Shown piece after piece: positions 43,769-52,195 of a stretch of 64,000 nucleotides of DNA. The DNA comes from an uncultured Sutterella sp. (GTDB taxonomy: Bacteria > Pseudomonadota > Gammaproteobacteria > Burkholderiales > Burkholderiaceae_F), in the NCBI GenBank assembly GCA_905202595.1, contig CAJKSP010000008.1:6430-70429 (forward strand). Reading direction: 5' to 3'. A program made the position numbers and the translations under genes. Numbering within the stretch: position 1 is the stretch's first letter; each line of letters opens with the position of its first letter. The notes below the pieces were generated by a model, which was not told where the DNA came from, searched no databases, and saw only the letters and a list, made by a program, of their open reading frames with translations.

Positions 43769-46002
43769 TGTCGATCGTGAACGAGCCCGGCTCTGACGCG
43801 CCTCAGAAAGCGCAGACGGCATGCGATTCGCCGCCTGACGGCGCTGCAGGCCTGCCGCCATGGAAAGAAGCCGCCGCAGACCTTGCCAATGGCGCGGACT
43901 CGGCTGCAAGCCCTGATGCGACTGCTCTGGCGCTTGCCCCGGCTTCAGAGCCGCTCAAGCCCTTCGATCCGGCGGCCGAGCTGCGAACGCTGCCCAATCT
44001 GCCCGGCTGCTACCGCTACTTCGATGCGGCCGGCCGATGCCTCTACGTCGGCAAGGCGCGCGACCTCAAAAAGCGCGTCTCTTCCTACTTCCGAAAAACT
44101 GGACTTTCGCCCCGCATCGCCATCATGGTGAGCCAGATTGCACGGCTCGACACCACGGTGACGCGCTCGGAGGCTGAAGCGCTGCTTCTTGAGAACAATC
44201 TCATCAAGACGCTGCATCCGAAGTACAACATCCGGCTTGTCGACGATGCGAGCTATCCCTACATCCGCATCGGTCCCGAAGCCTTCCCGAAGCTTTCCTA
44301 CTACCGCGGCGGCGTCGACAAGAAGTCCCGCTTCTTCGGCCCCTATCCGAACTCCTCTGCCGTCAAGCAGTCCATTGAAACGCTGCAGAAGGCATTCCGC
44401 CTTCGCACCTGCGCCGAAGCGAAATTCCGCAACCGGACGCGTCCCTGCCTGCTCGGCCAGATCGGCCGCTGCAGCGCGCCGTGCTGCGGACTCATCACCC
44501 GGGAAGCCTATCTGCAGGACTGCAGCCGCGCCGAAGCCTTTCTCTCCGGACGAAGCCGCGACGTCGTCGAGGAACTTGAAAAGCGCATGTGGGCAGCCTC
44601 AGATGCCTGGGCATTCGAAGAAGCTGCCGCACTGAGGGACCGCATCGCGGCTCTCACTCAGCTTCAGCATCAGCAGTCCGTGGAAACGACGGGCGGCGAC
44701 ATTGACGCCGACATTGCCGCCTGCGCCGTTGCGGGCGGCATGTGCTGCGTCAACCTGGCGATGGTGCGCGGCGGACGCCATCTCGGCGACCGCCCCATCT
44801 TCCCCAAAGTCACGCGGATCGCCCGCCGCGCCGGTCTCGATTCGGCCGGTTCAAATGCGAAGGCCGGCGAAAGCGCCGCCCAGGATGACGGCGGCGCAAG
44901 CGAATCCGAGCTGGGTCTCATGCCGGCGCCGGGCGAAATCCTCGAAGCCTTTGTCACGCAGCACTATGCGGACATGCCGATTCCGGCCGTGCTCATTCTT
45001 CAGAAAGACGAGACGATGCCTGACCTCGCCGACCGGCTCTCGGAGCTCCTGAGCGAAATGGCGGGCCGGCGGGTTGCCGTTGTCACCGACCCCCGCGAAA
45101 CCCGCCGGCGCTGGCTGGAAATGTGCATCGCCGGCGCTCAGATCGCGCTGCAGCGCCGTCTCCAAGCAGAAGGGACGCAGACGGCCAGGCTTCGCGAGCT
45201 TGTCGACGCTCTCGGTCCGGACTTTGCGCCGGAGGGCGGCGACCTCATGAAGTTTTCCGCCGAATGCTTCGACATCTCGCACACGCAGGGCGAAGCCACG
45301 CAGGCGTCCTGCGTCGTCTATGCCGAAGGCCGCATGCAGTCGTCGCTCTACCGGCGCTTCAACATTTCCGGCATTGCGCCGGGCGACGACTACGCCGCCA
45401 TGAAGCAGGTGCTCGAGCGCCGCTACGCGCCTGCAGCCCGGGGCGAAGCCAAGCTGCCGACCGTTGTTTTCGTCGACGGCGGGCGGGGACAAGTGGAGAT
45501 GGCGCGCGAGGTCTTCGCTGATCTCGGCCTCGACCCGAGCTGCATTGTCGGCGTCGCCAAGGGCGAAGGCCGCAAGACTGGCCTTGAAACCCTCGTCTTC
45601 CCCGTCATTGACGGCGAGCGCCGCGAACCGCTCGTTCTCGGCATGATGTCGCAGGCGCTCATGCTCGTCGCCGAGATCCGCGATGAAGCGCACCGCTTTG
45701 CCATTACCGGCATGCGTGCCAAGCGGGCCAAGCCCCGGCGCTCCTCCAGACTCGAAGACCTGGAGGGCATCGGACCAATCCGCCGCGCTAAACTACTGAC
45801 GCACTTCGGCGGGATGCGGCAGATCTCCAACGCATCGGCTGAAGACATTGCTCAGGTGCCGGGCATCTCCAAGCCGCTTGCCGCGCGCATCTACGCTCAG
45901 CTTCACAACCGGCCTGATCCTTCGCCGGCTGCGGAGCCTGCTTCGCCTGCAGCGGCCTCAACGACTTCCACCCATTCTTTGAACAAAGCCCCTGCGAAAT
46001 GA
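43768..46002 (+). CDS. uvrC: Excinuclease ABC subunit C
   Basis: 744 residues from a GTG start; about 70 low-complexity residues precede the GIY-YIG nuclease domain (NLPGCYRYFDAAGRCLYVGKARDLKKRVSSYF), so the real start may lie further in. Then the UVR helix pair (DVVEELEKRMWAASDAWAFEEAAALRDRI), the RNase H-like nuclease domain (ECFDISHTQGEATQASCVVY, PTVVFVDGGRGQVE, EAHRFAITGMRAKR), and C-terminal helix-hairpin-helix motifs (LEDLEGIGPIRRAKLLTHFGG). Makes both cuts around DNA lesions with UvrB. Stop overlaps pgsA (ATGA). An extra acidic insertion occurs near residues 350-380. Confidence 0.95.
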   Translation: MSIVNEPGSDAPQKAQTACDSPPDGAAGLPPWKEAAADLANGADSAASPDATALALAPASEPLKPFDPAAELRTLPNLPGCYRYFDAAGRCLYVGKARDLKKRVSSYFRKTGLSPRIAIMVSQIARLDTTVTRSEAEALLLENNLIKTLHPKYNIRLVDDASYPYIRIGPEAFPKLSYYRGGVDKKSRFFGPYPNSSAVKQSIETLQKAFRLRTCAEAKFRNRTRPCLLGQIGRCSAPCCGLITREAYLQDCSRAEAFLSGRSRDVVEELEKRMWAASDAWAFEEAAALRDRIAALTQLQHQQSVETTGGDIDADIAACAVAGGMCCVNLAMVRGGRHLGDRPIFPKVTRIARRAGLDSAGSNAKAGESAAQDDGGASESELGLMPAPGEILEAFVTQHYADMPIPAVLILQKDETMPDLADRLSELLSEMAGRRVAVVTDPRETRRRWLEMCIAGAQIALQRRLQAEGTQTARLRELVDALGPDFAPEGGDLMKFSAECFDISHTQGEATQASCVVYAEGRMQSSLYRRFNISGIAPGDDYAAMKQVLERRYAPAARGEAKLPTVVFVDGGRGQVEMAREVFADLGLDPSCIVGVAKGEGRKTGLETLVFPVIDGERREPLVLGMMSQALMLVAEIRDEAHRFAITGMRAKRAKPRRSSRLEDLEGIGPIRRAKLLTHFGGMRQISNASAEDIAQVPGISKPLAARIYAQLHNRPDPSPAAEPASPAAASTTSTHSLNKAPAK

Positions 46003-46628
46003 AGCTCAAGCCCCCATTCAAGCTCAATGTGCCGATGGTGCTCACCTGGGCCCGAATCGCCATGATTCCTCTTGTGATCGGCATCTTTTATGTTCCCGAC
46101 CGCTTCATTCCGCCGCACTGGCAGAACATCATTGCGTGCGTCATCTTCGTGATTGCCGCCGTGACCGATGCGCTCGACGGGTTCCTTGCCCGCCGCTATG
46201 AAGGCTGGGCGACGCGCATGGGCGCCTTCCTCGATCCCATTGCGGACAAGCTTCTCGTTTCCGCTGCGCTCGTCTCACTCGTTGCGCTCGACCGCTGCGA
46301 CATGGCTGTCGCCATGATCATCATCGGCCGAGAAATCGCCGTCGCCGGACTGCGCGAATGGATGGCGAAGATTGGCGAATCGGGCCGCGTCAAAGTCAAC
46401 TGGTTCGGCAAATCGAAGACGATAGCGCAGATGGTGGCGATCCCCTGCCTTCTCTGGTGGGATCCCGCGTTCGGCATCAAGCCTGCCATTGTCGGCGAAG
46501 TGCTCATCATCATTGCTGCGCTTCTCACCATCTATTCGATGTACGTCTACATGCGTGCAGCGGGCCCCTACTTCGGCGAAGCGAGTGAGCGGCGCGCTGC
46601 TGAACGCGAGGCAAAGAAAGCCGCGTGA
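45999..46628 (+). CDS. pgsA: CDP-diacylglycerol-glycerol-3-phosphate 3-phosphatidyltransferase
   Basis: 209 residues with about five membrane segments. The CDP-alcohol phosphotransferase motif D-G-(X)2-A-R-(X)8-G-(X)3-D-(X)3-D is complete in DGFLARRYEGWATRMGAFLD. It makes phosphatidylglycerolphosphate, the first committed step of phosphatidylglycerol synthesis. uvrC-pgsA coupling is widespread in proteobacteria; the tRNA genes that often follow are absent here. Confidence 0.95.
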   Translation: MKLKPPFKLNVPMVLTWARIAMIPLVIGIFYVPDRFIPPHWQNIIACVIFVIAAVTDALDGFLARRYEGWATRMGAFLDPIADKLLVSAALVSLVALDRCDMAVAMIIIGREIAVAGLREWMAKIGESGRVKVNWFGKSKTIAQMVAIPCLLWWDPAFGIKPAIVGEVLIIIAALLTIYSMYVYMRAAGPYFGEASERRAAEREAKKAA

Positions 46629-46669
46629 CTTTGCCGCAGCGCCTTTCTCCCGCTGAATCTTTTCAATGC

Positions 46670-46708
46670 CGGCCCGACGCTTCCTCAAGCGCCGGGCCGT
46701 TCTTTTTC
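46670..46708 (+). terminator. Intrinsic terminator after pgsA
   Basis: CGGCCCG ... CGGGCCG with an inner CGCTT / AAGCG stem, followed by TTCTTTTT, 42 bp after the stop. Confidence 0.85.
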
Positions 46709-46798
46709 TGCACGCTTGCTGCCGGCGCATGAAATCTTCGCGAGGCAGCAGCGCCTTGCTGCGCCCTTCGGCGCGGCTTTGCAAATGCCGCAGATCAC

Positions 46799-46812
46799 GC
46801 TACGTACGTAGC
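46799..46812. promoter_or_regulatory. 14-bp perfect palindrome upstream of the flavoprotein gene
   Basis: GCTACGTACGTAGC is fully self-complementary and lies 150 bp before the start codon. A candidate operator; the binding protein is unknown. Confidence 0.4.
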
Positions 46813-46935
46813 AAAGCGCGAAACACTGCTCTTTGACTAGGCTGCCTTTCGGCACTCAGCGGTCCGCACAGGATTCAAAGGACAGCCATTTCTTGCAAGG
46901 CTTCTGCTGAGACCGGCTTCCGGCCCCAGCGAGCC

Positions 46936-46949
46936 TTGTCATTTGACAA
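46936..46949. promoter_or_regulatory. Inverted repeat adjoining the ribosome site of the flavoprotein gene
   Basis: TTGTC-ATTT-GACAA has the 5-4-5 architecture of FNR/CRP-family sites but with GAC half-sites, and runs into the AAAGGAG ribosome site 12 bp before the ATG. Could be an operator or an RNA hairpin that masks the ribosome site. Confidence 0.4.
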
Positions 46950-46961
46950 AGGAGCGTTTCC

Positions 46962-48449
46962 ATGATCACTCGTCGGCATTTCATTGAGGCCGGCTTCGCG
47001 GCGGCTGCCGGCTCTCTCGCCTGCGCAGCGCAGGCGTCCCCCACCAAAGCGCCCGCAGCCTGGACCGAAAGCCATGATTTCGTCATCATCGGCGCAGGCG
47101 ACGGCGGCCTCGCCGCTGCGGCTTATGCGGCACAGAAAGGCCTTGATGCCGTCGTGCTGGAAAAGCTCGCGTTCGTCGGCGGCTCGTCCCTCATCTGCGG
47201 CGGCGCGTGGGCCGTCGCTGGCACGGCTGAGCAGAAAGCAAAAGGCATTGAAGATTCCGCCGACAAATTCCTTGAGGACATGCTCAAAACCGGCCAGCAT
47301 CAAAATGACCCGGCGCTTGTCAAAGCGATGATCGCCTCTACGAAGGCGGCGTATGAGTTTGTAACGCAGGAGATCGGCGTAAAGCCCGACACGGTTGATG
47401 CCGCTTCCGGCATGAGCGTGCCCCGCGCGCACCATTTCGTGCCGGCAAAGCTCGTCAAGGGGCTCTATGACTTCGACCGTTCAAAGAAAATTCCCTTCCG
47501 CATGAACACCGCCGCCAAGCGGCTGGTCTGGGATCCCGAACGCGGCTGCATCGCCGGCGTCAAGGCGGAGTCTGGCGGCAAGACGCTTTGGTTTGAAGCC
47601 AGAAAAGGCGTTCTGATTGCAAGCGGCGGCTTCTCCCGCAACCCGGCGCTCCTGAAGAAGTACAACCCGCTCATGGCTTCCGTGGATCCGGAAGGCGGCG
47701 CCGGCAACACCGGCGACGGCCTGCTGATGGCGCAGGCTTACGGCGCCGACGTGCTCGACACGCAGTACATCAAAGCCACTTTCGGCTACCGCCTCGACCC
47801 TAAGAAGTACGGTCCGCAGACGCTTCACGGCTACTACGACGGCGCCATCATCGTGAACGGCGACGGCAAGCGATTCGTCAACGAGTCCATTTCCTACAAG
47901 CTCCTCTCCGATGCGGCACTGCAGCAGAAGGACGGCAAAGCCTTCGAATTCTTCGATGAATCCGTGCGCATCAAAATGCGGGATTCAACAGAAAAGTACC
48001 GAAAAATTCTGTCTCCGCTAGACAACGGAGGAGAGGTTGATTATTGCTTCCGCGGCGATACCGTTGCAGAGGTGGCGCAGAAAGCCGGCATCGATCCGAA
48101 AGCGCTTGAAGAAACAGTCGCCCGCTACAACGGCTTCGCCCAAAAGGGAGCAGACAGCGATTTCGGCCGCACGTCGCTTACCTCCGGCTACGGCAAGCTC
48201 GTTGCGCTCGAAAAAGGCCCCTTCTTCCTCTACCCGGCGCGTCCTCGTCTGATCGCCACCTACTGCGGGCTGCGCATTGACCCGCAGGCACGGGTGATCG
48301 ATGTCTTCGGCGAACCGATTCCGCATCTTTATGCCTGCGGCGAAGCCGTCGGCGGCGTGCATGGCGCCGCGTACATGAGCGGCTCTGCAGTCGGCAAGGC
48401 CATCGCCTTCGGCCGCATCGCCGCGCTGGAAGTTGCTCAGGCTAACTAG
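46962..48449 (+). CDS. Exported FAD-dependent reductase (fumarate/urocanate reductase-like flavoprotein)
   Basis: 495 residues with a Tat-type signal (TRRHFIEAGF, AQAS near cleavage) and a strong AAAGGAG site. FAD-binding HDFVIIGAGDGGLAAAAYAAQKG at residue ~38, the GGSSLICGGAW segment, IASGGFSRNPALL, GNTGDGLLMAQAYGAD, and the end region YACGEAVGGVHGAAYMSGSAVGKAIAFGRIAA are those of the flavin domain of flavocytochrome c fumarate reductases and relatives (urocanate and cinnamate-type reductases). It has no heme or FMN-binding part of its own. Likely reduces an unsaturated organic acid as terminal acceptor, using a separate electron carrier; none is encoded beside it. The substrate cannot be told from sequence. 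Confidence 0.85.
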   Translation: MITRRHFIEAGFAAAAGSLACAAQASPTKAPAAWTESHDFVIIGAGDGGLAAAAYAAQKGLDAVVLEKLAFVGGSSLICGGAWAVAGTAEQKAKGIEDSADKFLEDMLKTGQHQNDPALVKAMIASTKAAYEFVTQEIGVKPDTVDAASGMSVPRAHHFVPAKLVKGLYDFDRSKKIPFRMNTAAKRLVWDPERGCIAGVKAESGGKTLWFEARKGVLIASGGFSRNPALLKKYNPLMASVDPEGGAGNTGDGLLMAQAYGADVLDTQYIKATFGYRLDPKKYGPQTLHGYYDGAIIVNGDGKRFVNESISYKLLSDAALQQKDGKAFEFFDESVRIKMRDSTEKYRKILSPLDNGGEVDYCFRGDTVAEVAQKAGIDPKALEETVARYNGFAQKGADSDFGRTSLTSGYGKLVALEKGPFFLYPARPRLIATYCGLRIDPQARVIDVFGEPIPHLYACGEAVGGVHGAAYMSGSAVGKAIAFGRIAALEVAQAN

Positions 48450-48470
48450 ACGCTTGTCCCGAGACAATGC

Positions 48471-48500
48471 GGGGAGCTCGGTCTGATGACCGAGCTCCCC
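48471..48500. terminator. Perfect 13-bp stem-loop between convergent genes
   Basis: GGGGAGCTCGGTC-TGAT-GACCGAGCTCCCC. There is no T-run on either strand, but its strength and its place between the convergent flavoprotein and HTH genes suggest a shared transcription end or 3'-stabilising structure. Confidence 0.6.
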
Positions 48501-48553
48501 GCTGGAACAGTTCGTTCTTCAGCTGCAAGCAGCATCTCGCTCCTGCACGCAGA

Positions 48554-48946
48554 TCACTCCTTTTCTTCGCGAGCCTTGATCAGCTTGGCTGTTTGCGCTT
48601 CTTGAGCCACCCATTTCCGACAGGAAGCGATGCTGACGCCGGTTTCCCGGGCTATTTCTCCCCAGCTCCAGCCGCTTCGGCGCATCCTGACGATGGTCTG
48701 CCGCACTTCGTCCGGATAGCGATAGAGCTTGCGGCTCACTTCCGGCTCGAACCTTCCATGTTTGTAGGCCCGCTGCCAGTCGTGCACTGTATTGACAGAG
48801 AGTCCTAGCGCCTTTGCAACGAACTTGTAGCCGCGCCCCTGCTCAAAAAGCTTGATGGCCGCTTTTCGCTTCGCCCTTGCAGGAAAATCCGGACGAACCC
48901 GCATGCTCTGAAGCTCGGCCTTGGTTTTGGAGGTAGATGCAGGCAT
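48554..48946 (-). CDS. Helix-turn-helix protein resembling an IS3-family OrfA, alone
   Basis: 130 residues from MPASTSKTKAEL at 48946, which has an AAGGAG site. Two helix-turn-helix segments are readable: FVAKALGLSVNTVHDWQRAYK and SWGEIARETGVSIASCRKWVAQ. The first matches the DNA-binding region of IS3/IS150-type transposase OrfA and phage-like HTH_29/23 families. No OrfB (DDE) gene, terminal inverted repeats or target duplication are visible, so it is either a relic of an insertion sequence or an independent small DNA-binding protein. A good start and an intact frame favour the second. Confidence 0.65.
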   Translation of the reverse strand: MPASTSKTKAELQSMRVRPDFPARAKRKAAIKLFEQGRGYKFVAKALGLSVNTVHDWQRAYKHGRFEPEVSRKLYRYPDEVRQTIVRMRRSGWSWGEIARETGVSIASCRKWVAQEAQTAKLIKAREEKE

Positions 48947-48976
48947 GACACGCTCCTTCTGCAGGGCTGCACCATG

Positions 48977-49012
48977 AAAAAGCCCGCTTCCCACTCATGC
49001 AGGAAACGGGCT
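48977..49012 (-). terminator. Intrinsic terminator downstream of the first porin gene
   Basis: On the minus strand AGCCCGTTTCC ... GGGAAGCGGGCT followed by five T, 136 bp past the porin stop and just before the HTH gene. Confidence 0.8.
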
Positions 49013-49147
49013 GATAACCACGGAGCAGACTTGGACTGAACGAGCAGCCCTTAGGCTTCTCCTCTTCCGCAGAGGATCCGCCGACTGTTTTATGCCGCAG
49101 TCAGCGAACCGACGACGGAAGCGTTCGGTGCTGTTTCCGAGCAGTGA

Positions 49148-50302
49148 TTAGAAGTAGTGCACCATGCCGAACGCGGCCTGAACGGCGCGCGGATCGCTGT
49201 CATATGCCGAGCCAGAAGCATCAACGCTGTCCTGCGTATAGCCGGCATCGACATAGACGACCGTGCGTTTGCTGAGCGGATACTCATAGCCGACACCCAC
49301 CATCCAGCGATCGATGTCATTCTGGCCAGCAGAGTTGCCCTGACCATCATCCTGATACTCAGCGCTCATGTAGCCGGCCGTGCCGTAAAGCGTGCCGCCG
49401 GCGAGAGGCGCAGACGCACCCAGCATGACGGCCCAGCCGTCGTAATTCCACTTGAGGCCGCCAGCATAGGCTTCAGCCTCGGTGCTGTAGGTGTACATGC
49501 TCGCGACGTCCGTGATCGCGCCGTCCTTGAAGTAGGCAGCCGCGAGGTAGGGCTTCACCACGCCGAAGTCATAGGAGCCGCCAACCACAACGCGCCACAC
49601 ATCCTTGTCATTGGTAGCATCAGCGCCATTGCTAGCGCGGTTGACGCTGTCAACCACGCCGACGAGGTTCAGGTTGCCAATGTTGGAATTAATGCCGATG
49701 CCGTAGTAGCGATCCGTCGAAGCCTTGCCTTCTTCACCCTTAGACGCATCGCCGAAGGAGTACTGCGCATAGACCGACGTGCCCATGAATTCAGGCGTGA
49801 CGTAGGTCACCATGTTGTCATAGCGAGTCGAGAAGCCGGCGCCCCACACTGCGTTCTGACCACCAACATCGCCCCAGCCCGTGCCGAGAGCGCTGAAGCC
49901 GGCGCCAATGCCGAACGAGCCGGAGTCAGACGTCATGATGGCCGTACGGCCCATAGCCAGTGTGCCGAACGGGCCCTTGACCTGGACCGTTGCTTCACGA
50001 CCGAACATGCGTGAACCGTTCGAATCGAAGCTACCGCTATCTGCAGCAAAACCGTTTTCAAGTACAAAGCCAACCGTGTAGCCGTTGCCGAGGTCTTCAG
50101 TACCCTTCAGGCCGAAGCGCGAGCCGGTCTTGTTGCCGGACGCCATTTCAAACGTGCTCTGATCATCAACGCCAGGAAGGTCGCGATCGACATTCGTATA
50201 GCGAAGGCCAAGGTCTGCACGGCCGTAAAGCTGAACATCAGCCGCATAAGCAGAAGAGCCAAGCGCAGCCAGAACAGCCAGCGCCGCAAAAGTCTTCTTC
50301 AT
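49148..50302 (-). CDS. Gram-negative outer membrane porin, intact copy
   Basis: 384 residues from MKKTFAALAVLA at 50302, with a GGAG site 7 bp upstream. Signal peptide ending SAYAAD, then a 16-strand porin pattern: VQLYGRADLGLRYT, the conserved GSRFGLKGTEDLGNGYTVGFVLENGF, FGREATVQVKGPFGTLAMGR, and a terminal Phe (FGMVHYF), the outer membrane assembly signal. It forms a trimeric diffusion channel. Its close relative follows upstream at 50387-51566, so the pair arose by tandem duplication. Confidence 0.93.
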   Translation of the reverse strand: MKKTFAALAVLAALGSSAYAADVQLYGRADLGLRYTNVDRDLPGVDDQSTFEMASGNKTGSRFGLKGTEDLGNGYTVGFVLENGFAADSGSFDSNGSRMFGREATVQVKGPFGTLAMGRTAIMTSDSGSFGIGAGFSALGTGWGDVGGQNAVWGAGFSTRYDNMVTYVTPEFMGTSVYAQYSFGDASKGEEGKASTDRYYGIGINSNIGNLNLVGVVDSVNRASNGADATNDKDVWRVVVGGSYDFGVVKPYLAAAYFKDGAITDVASMYTYSTEAEAYAGGLKWNYDGWAVMLGASAPLAGGTLYGTAGYMSAEYQDDGQGNSAGQNDIDRWMVGVGYEYPLSKRTVVYVDAGYTQDSVDASGSAYDSDPRAVQAAFGMVHYF

Positions 50303-50311
50303 CTCAATTCT

Positions 50312-50360
50312 CCAATTCAATTCAGAATTGGCGGATCAGCCGCATTAGAGGCTGATCCGC
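50312..50360 (-). repeat. Two stem-loops between the tandem porin genes
   Basis: CCAATTC / GAATTGG at 50312-50331 and GCGGATCAGCC / GGCTGATCCGC (11-bp stem) at 50331-50360. Neither is followed by a T-run. They could be a processing or attenuation point between the two genes, or a weak terminator of the upstream porin. Confidence 0.5.
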
Positions 50361-50386
50361 TATGCATTTGCCAGTGCTGTAGCTGC

Positions 50387-51566
50387 TTAGAAGCGATGGA
50401 TCATGCCGGCCATAACCTCAACTGCAGAAGGTTCAATACCGGATGTGTTGTAGTTCTTCAGATCGTCCTTCGTATACGCCGCGGCCGTGTAAACCGATGT
50501 GCGCTTGCTGAGGTTGTAGTCGTAGCCCACAGCAATATTCCAGCGCGTCATGCTGCCATCGGTACCCGTGTTGCTCCACTTATTCGAAGCTTCCGCATCC
50601 ATGTAGCCAACATGCGCTTTCGCCGTACCGCCAAAGCAGGGCACGCCAATGCCAAGTGCAATGCCATAGCCATCTGCACCTTCAGCAAACGGAGTGTCTG
50701 CATAGGTATAGCCATTAGAGCCAAAGCCAGAATCTCCAATGTACTTCTGACCAACTCCGGCAGCATTCTTGAAATACTGCGCCATGGCGTAAACCTTCAT
50801 GAACTGGAAGTCGTAATTGCCGCCGATCGTGAAGGTCCACTGATCGTCGTCATACGTATACGGCTGATCCTGCAGATAGGAAAGGTAATTGCCGTGATTA
50901 ATAGAGTCGACAATACCCACTAAGTAAAGGTTGTCTGCCTTGAAGGTTGCGGCAATGCCGTAATAACGATCAGCGCTTGCCTTGCCTTCTTCGCCCTTCT
51001 TGGTTGTGTCGTTCTTAAACGAATACTGAGCGTGAACCTGGAAGCCGGCAAAATTCGGGGAGACATACGTTACCGTATTGTCAAAACGAGCCCAGCCATT
51101 GGCCGTTACGAACTTCTGCCCAACAGACTCCCCCCCAACCAGACGAGAAGGGAGACGTCTGACCGAGCAGCGAGTAGGTTCCGTTGGCACTAGCCAGCTG
51201 ACCCACACGGCCAAAACCTAACTGGCCCCAGAAGCCCTTAACAAAAAGCTGAGCTTCACGGCCAAAAATACGGCTGTCGCCATTGGAATCAAACGTTCCA
51301 TCGTCGGCATCAAACCCGTTCTCAAGAACAAAACCGACCGTATAGCCATTGCCGAGATCTTCTGTGCCCTTAAGACCGAAACGGGATCCTGAGTTCATGC
51401 CTGAACGCATTTCGAAACGATCGCCAGCATCCCCATTGGCAGCATCGCCATCGGTATGCTGATAGTTGAAGCCGTAGTCCACGAGGCCGTAGAGCGTCAC
51501 ATCAGCAGCTGCGGCAGAACCTGCCAGAGCGCCGAGAACTGCAAAGGAAAGAAGTGTCTTCTTCAT
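50387..51566 (-). pseudogene. Second porin gene, reading frame broken at a G7 tract (candidate phase-variable gene)
   Basis: The N-terminal part (MKKTLLSFAVLG at 51566, signal peptide, VTLYGLVDYGFNYQ, GSRFGLKGTEDLGNGYTVGFVLENGFDAD) stays open to 51081. The C-terminal part (FDNTVTYVSPNFAGFQVHAQYSF to the terminal VMAGMIHRF) continues in another frame to 50387. The two frames cross at seven G (minus strand) at 51130-51136; removing one G gives SGWGESVGQKF and a full porin of about 390 residues that aligns with the intact neighbour (GTGWGDVGGQN). Everything else is intact, so this is either slipped-strand phase variation in the OFF state, a recent mutation, or a base-calling error. Confidence 0.85.
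51130..51136 (-). repeat. Homopolymeric G7 tract inside the porin gene
   Basis: Seven C on the plus strand (seven G in the coding strand), exactly where the porin frame shifts. The intact paralog has only four G at the aligned position. Confidence 0.9.
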
Positions 51567-51598
51567 TTTTGCTAACCTTTAAGGTCTATCGAAGTTCT

Positions 51599-51671
51599 CC
51601 CGTGGCATGACCCGGAAAGCCTCCACGGGATCGGTGGAAAAGGAGGACGGACAATGCAATATCCGTCCTCC
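51599..51671 (-). promoter_or_regulatory. Two consecutive hairpins in the leader of the disrupted porin gene
   Basis: On the minus strand GGAGGACGGA / TCCGTCCTCC (10-bp stem, 51642-51671) followed by TTTTCC looks like an intrinsic terminator; a second stem CCCGTGG / CCACGGG (51599-51629) comes before the ribosome site. If the promoter lies in the AT-rich DNA further upstream, the first hairpin would act as an attenuator; if not, it ends read-through from 52301-53089. Confidence 0.5.
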
Positions 51672-51753
51672 AATGAACTCAAGCGAAGAAAGACTCTTGC
51701 TGCGTGAAACTTCGCTCAAAGCCCACAAGCTGATCTTTCCAGTGCCCTGTACA

Positions 51754-51762
51754 CCCCCCCCC
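51754..51762 (-). repeat. Homopolymeric G9 tract in the porin leader
   Basis: Nine C on the plus strand, nine G in the sense of the porin transcript, 188 bp before the porin start and next to a -10-like TATACG. Such tracts between or beside promoter elements vary expression of outer membrane genes in other proteobacteria. Confidence 0.8.
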
Positions 51763-52165
51763 GTATAAACACTTACCGCACCTGTTTATTTATTTTGTTT
51801 ACCAAATAGTTAATATCCACCTTCTCTCAAATCCGCGCAAAAAACGTTGCAAAACCACAACAAACAGCAATCTGACTGATTTCTGTGGACTTCCTTTGTA
51901 ACCCGAGTCAAATGATTGTATTTTCTAGAAAAACACGCACATCTGTGCCGTCACTGCACACCTAAGGGCTCGGTCTTTGCAACCGGCAATGCGTTTTTTC
52001 TCGGTCTTGACACGCTCTGCCGCTTCTCGCTCACATCGCTCAATACACTCCAGCAACATGATTCAGCTGACGGTCGAGCATCAACCAGACGCAGGCTTCC
52101 TGATTTTTAGAGCTACGGTTCAACAGGCAGTTCGAGCCTAGCTTTGCCGAAAGTGAAAACACCTT

Positions 52166-52195
52166 CTGAGATAATCATATAATCTCAGCCTTTTT
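52166..52195 (+). terminator. Hairpin with T-run on the plus strand in a region without genes
   Basis: CTGAGAT-N9-ATCTCAG followed by CCTTTTT. It is oriented to end a rightward transcript, yet no rightward gene lies before it. It could belong to a small RNA running across 51900-52166. Confidence 0.4.

Noticed and set aside
48554..48946. A complete insertion sequence
   Set aside because: No OrfB/DDE transposase, no terminal inverted repeats and no target duplication could be found around the HTH gene.
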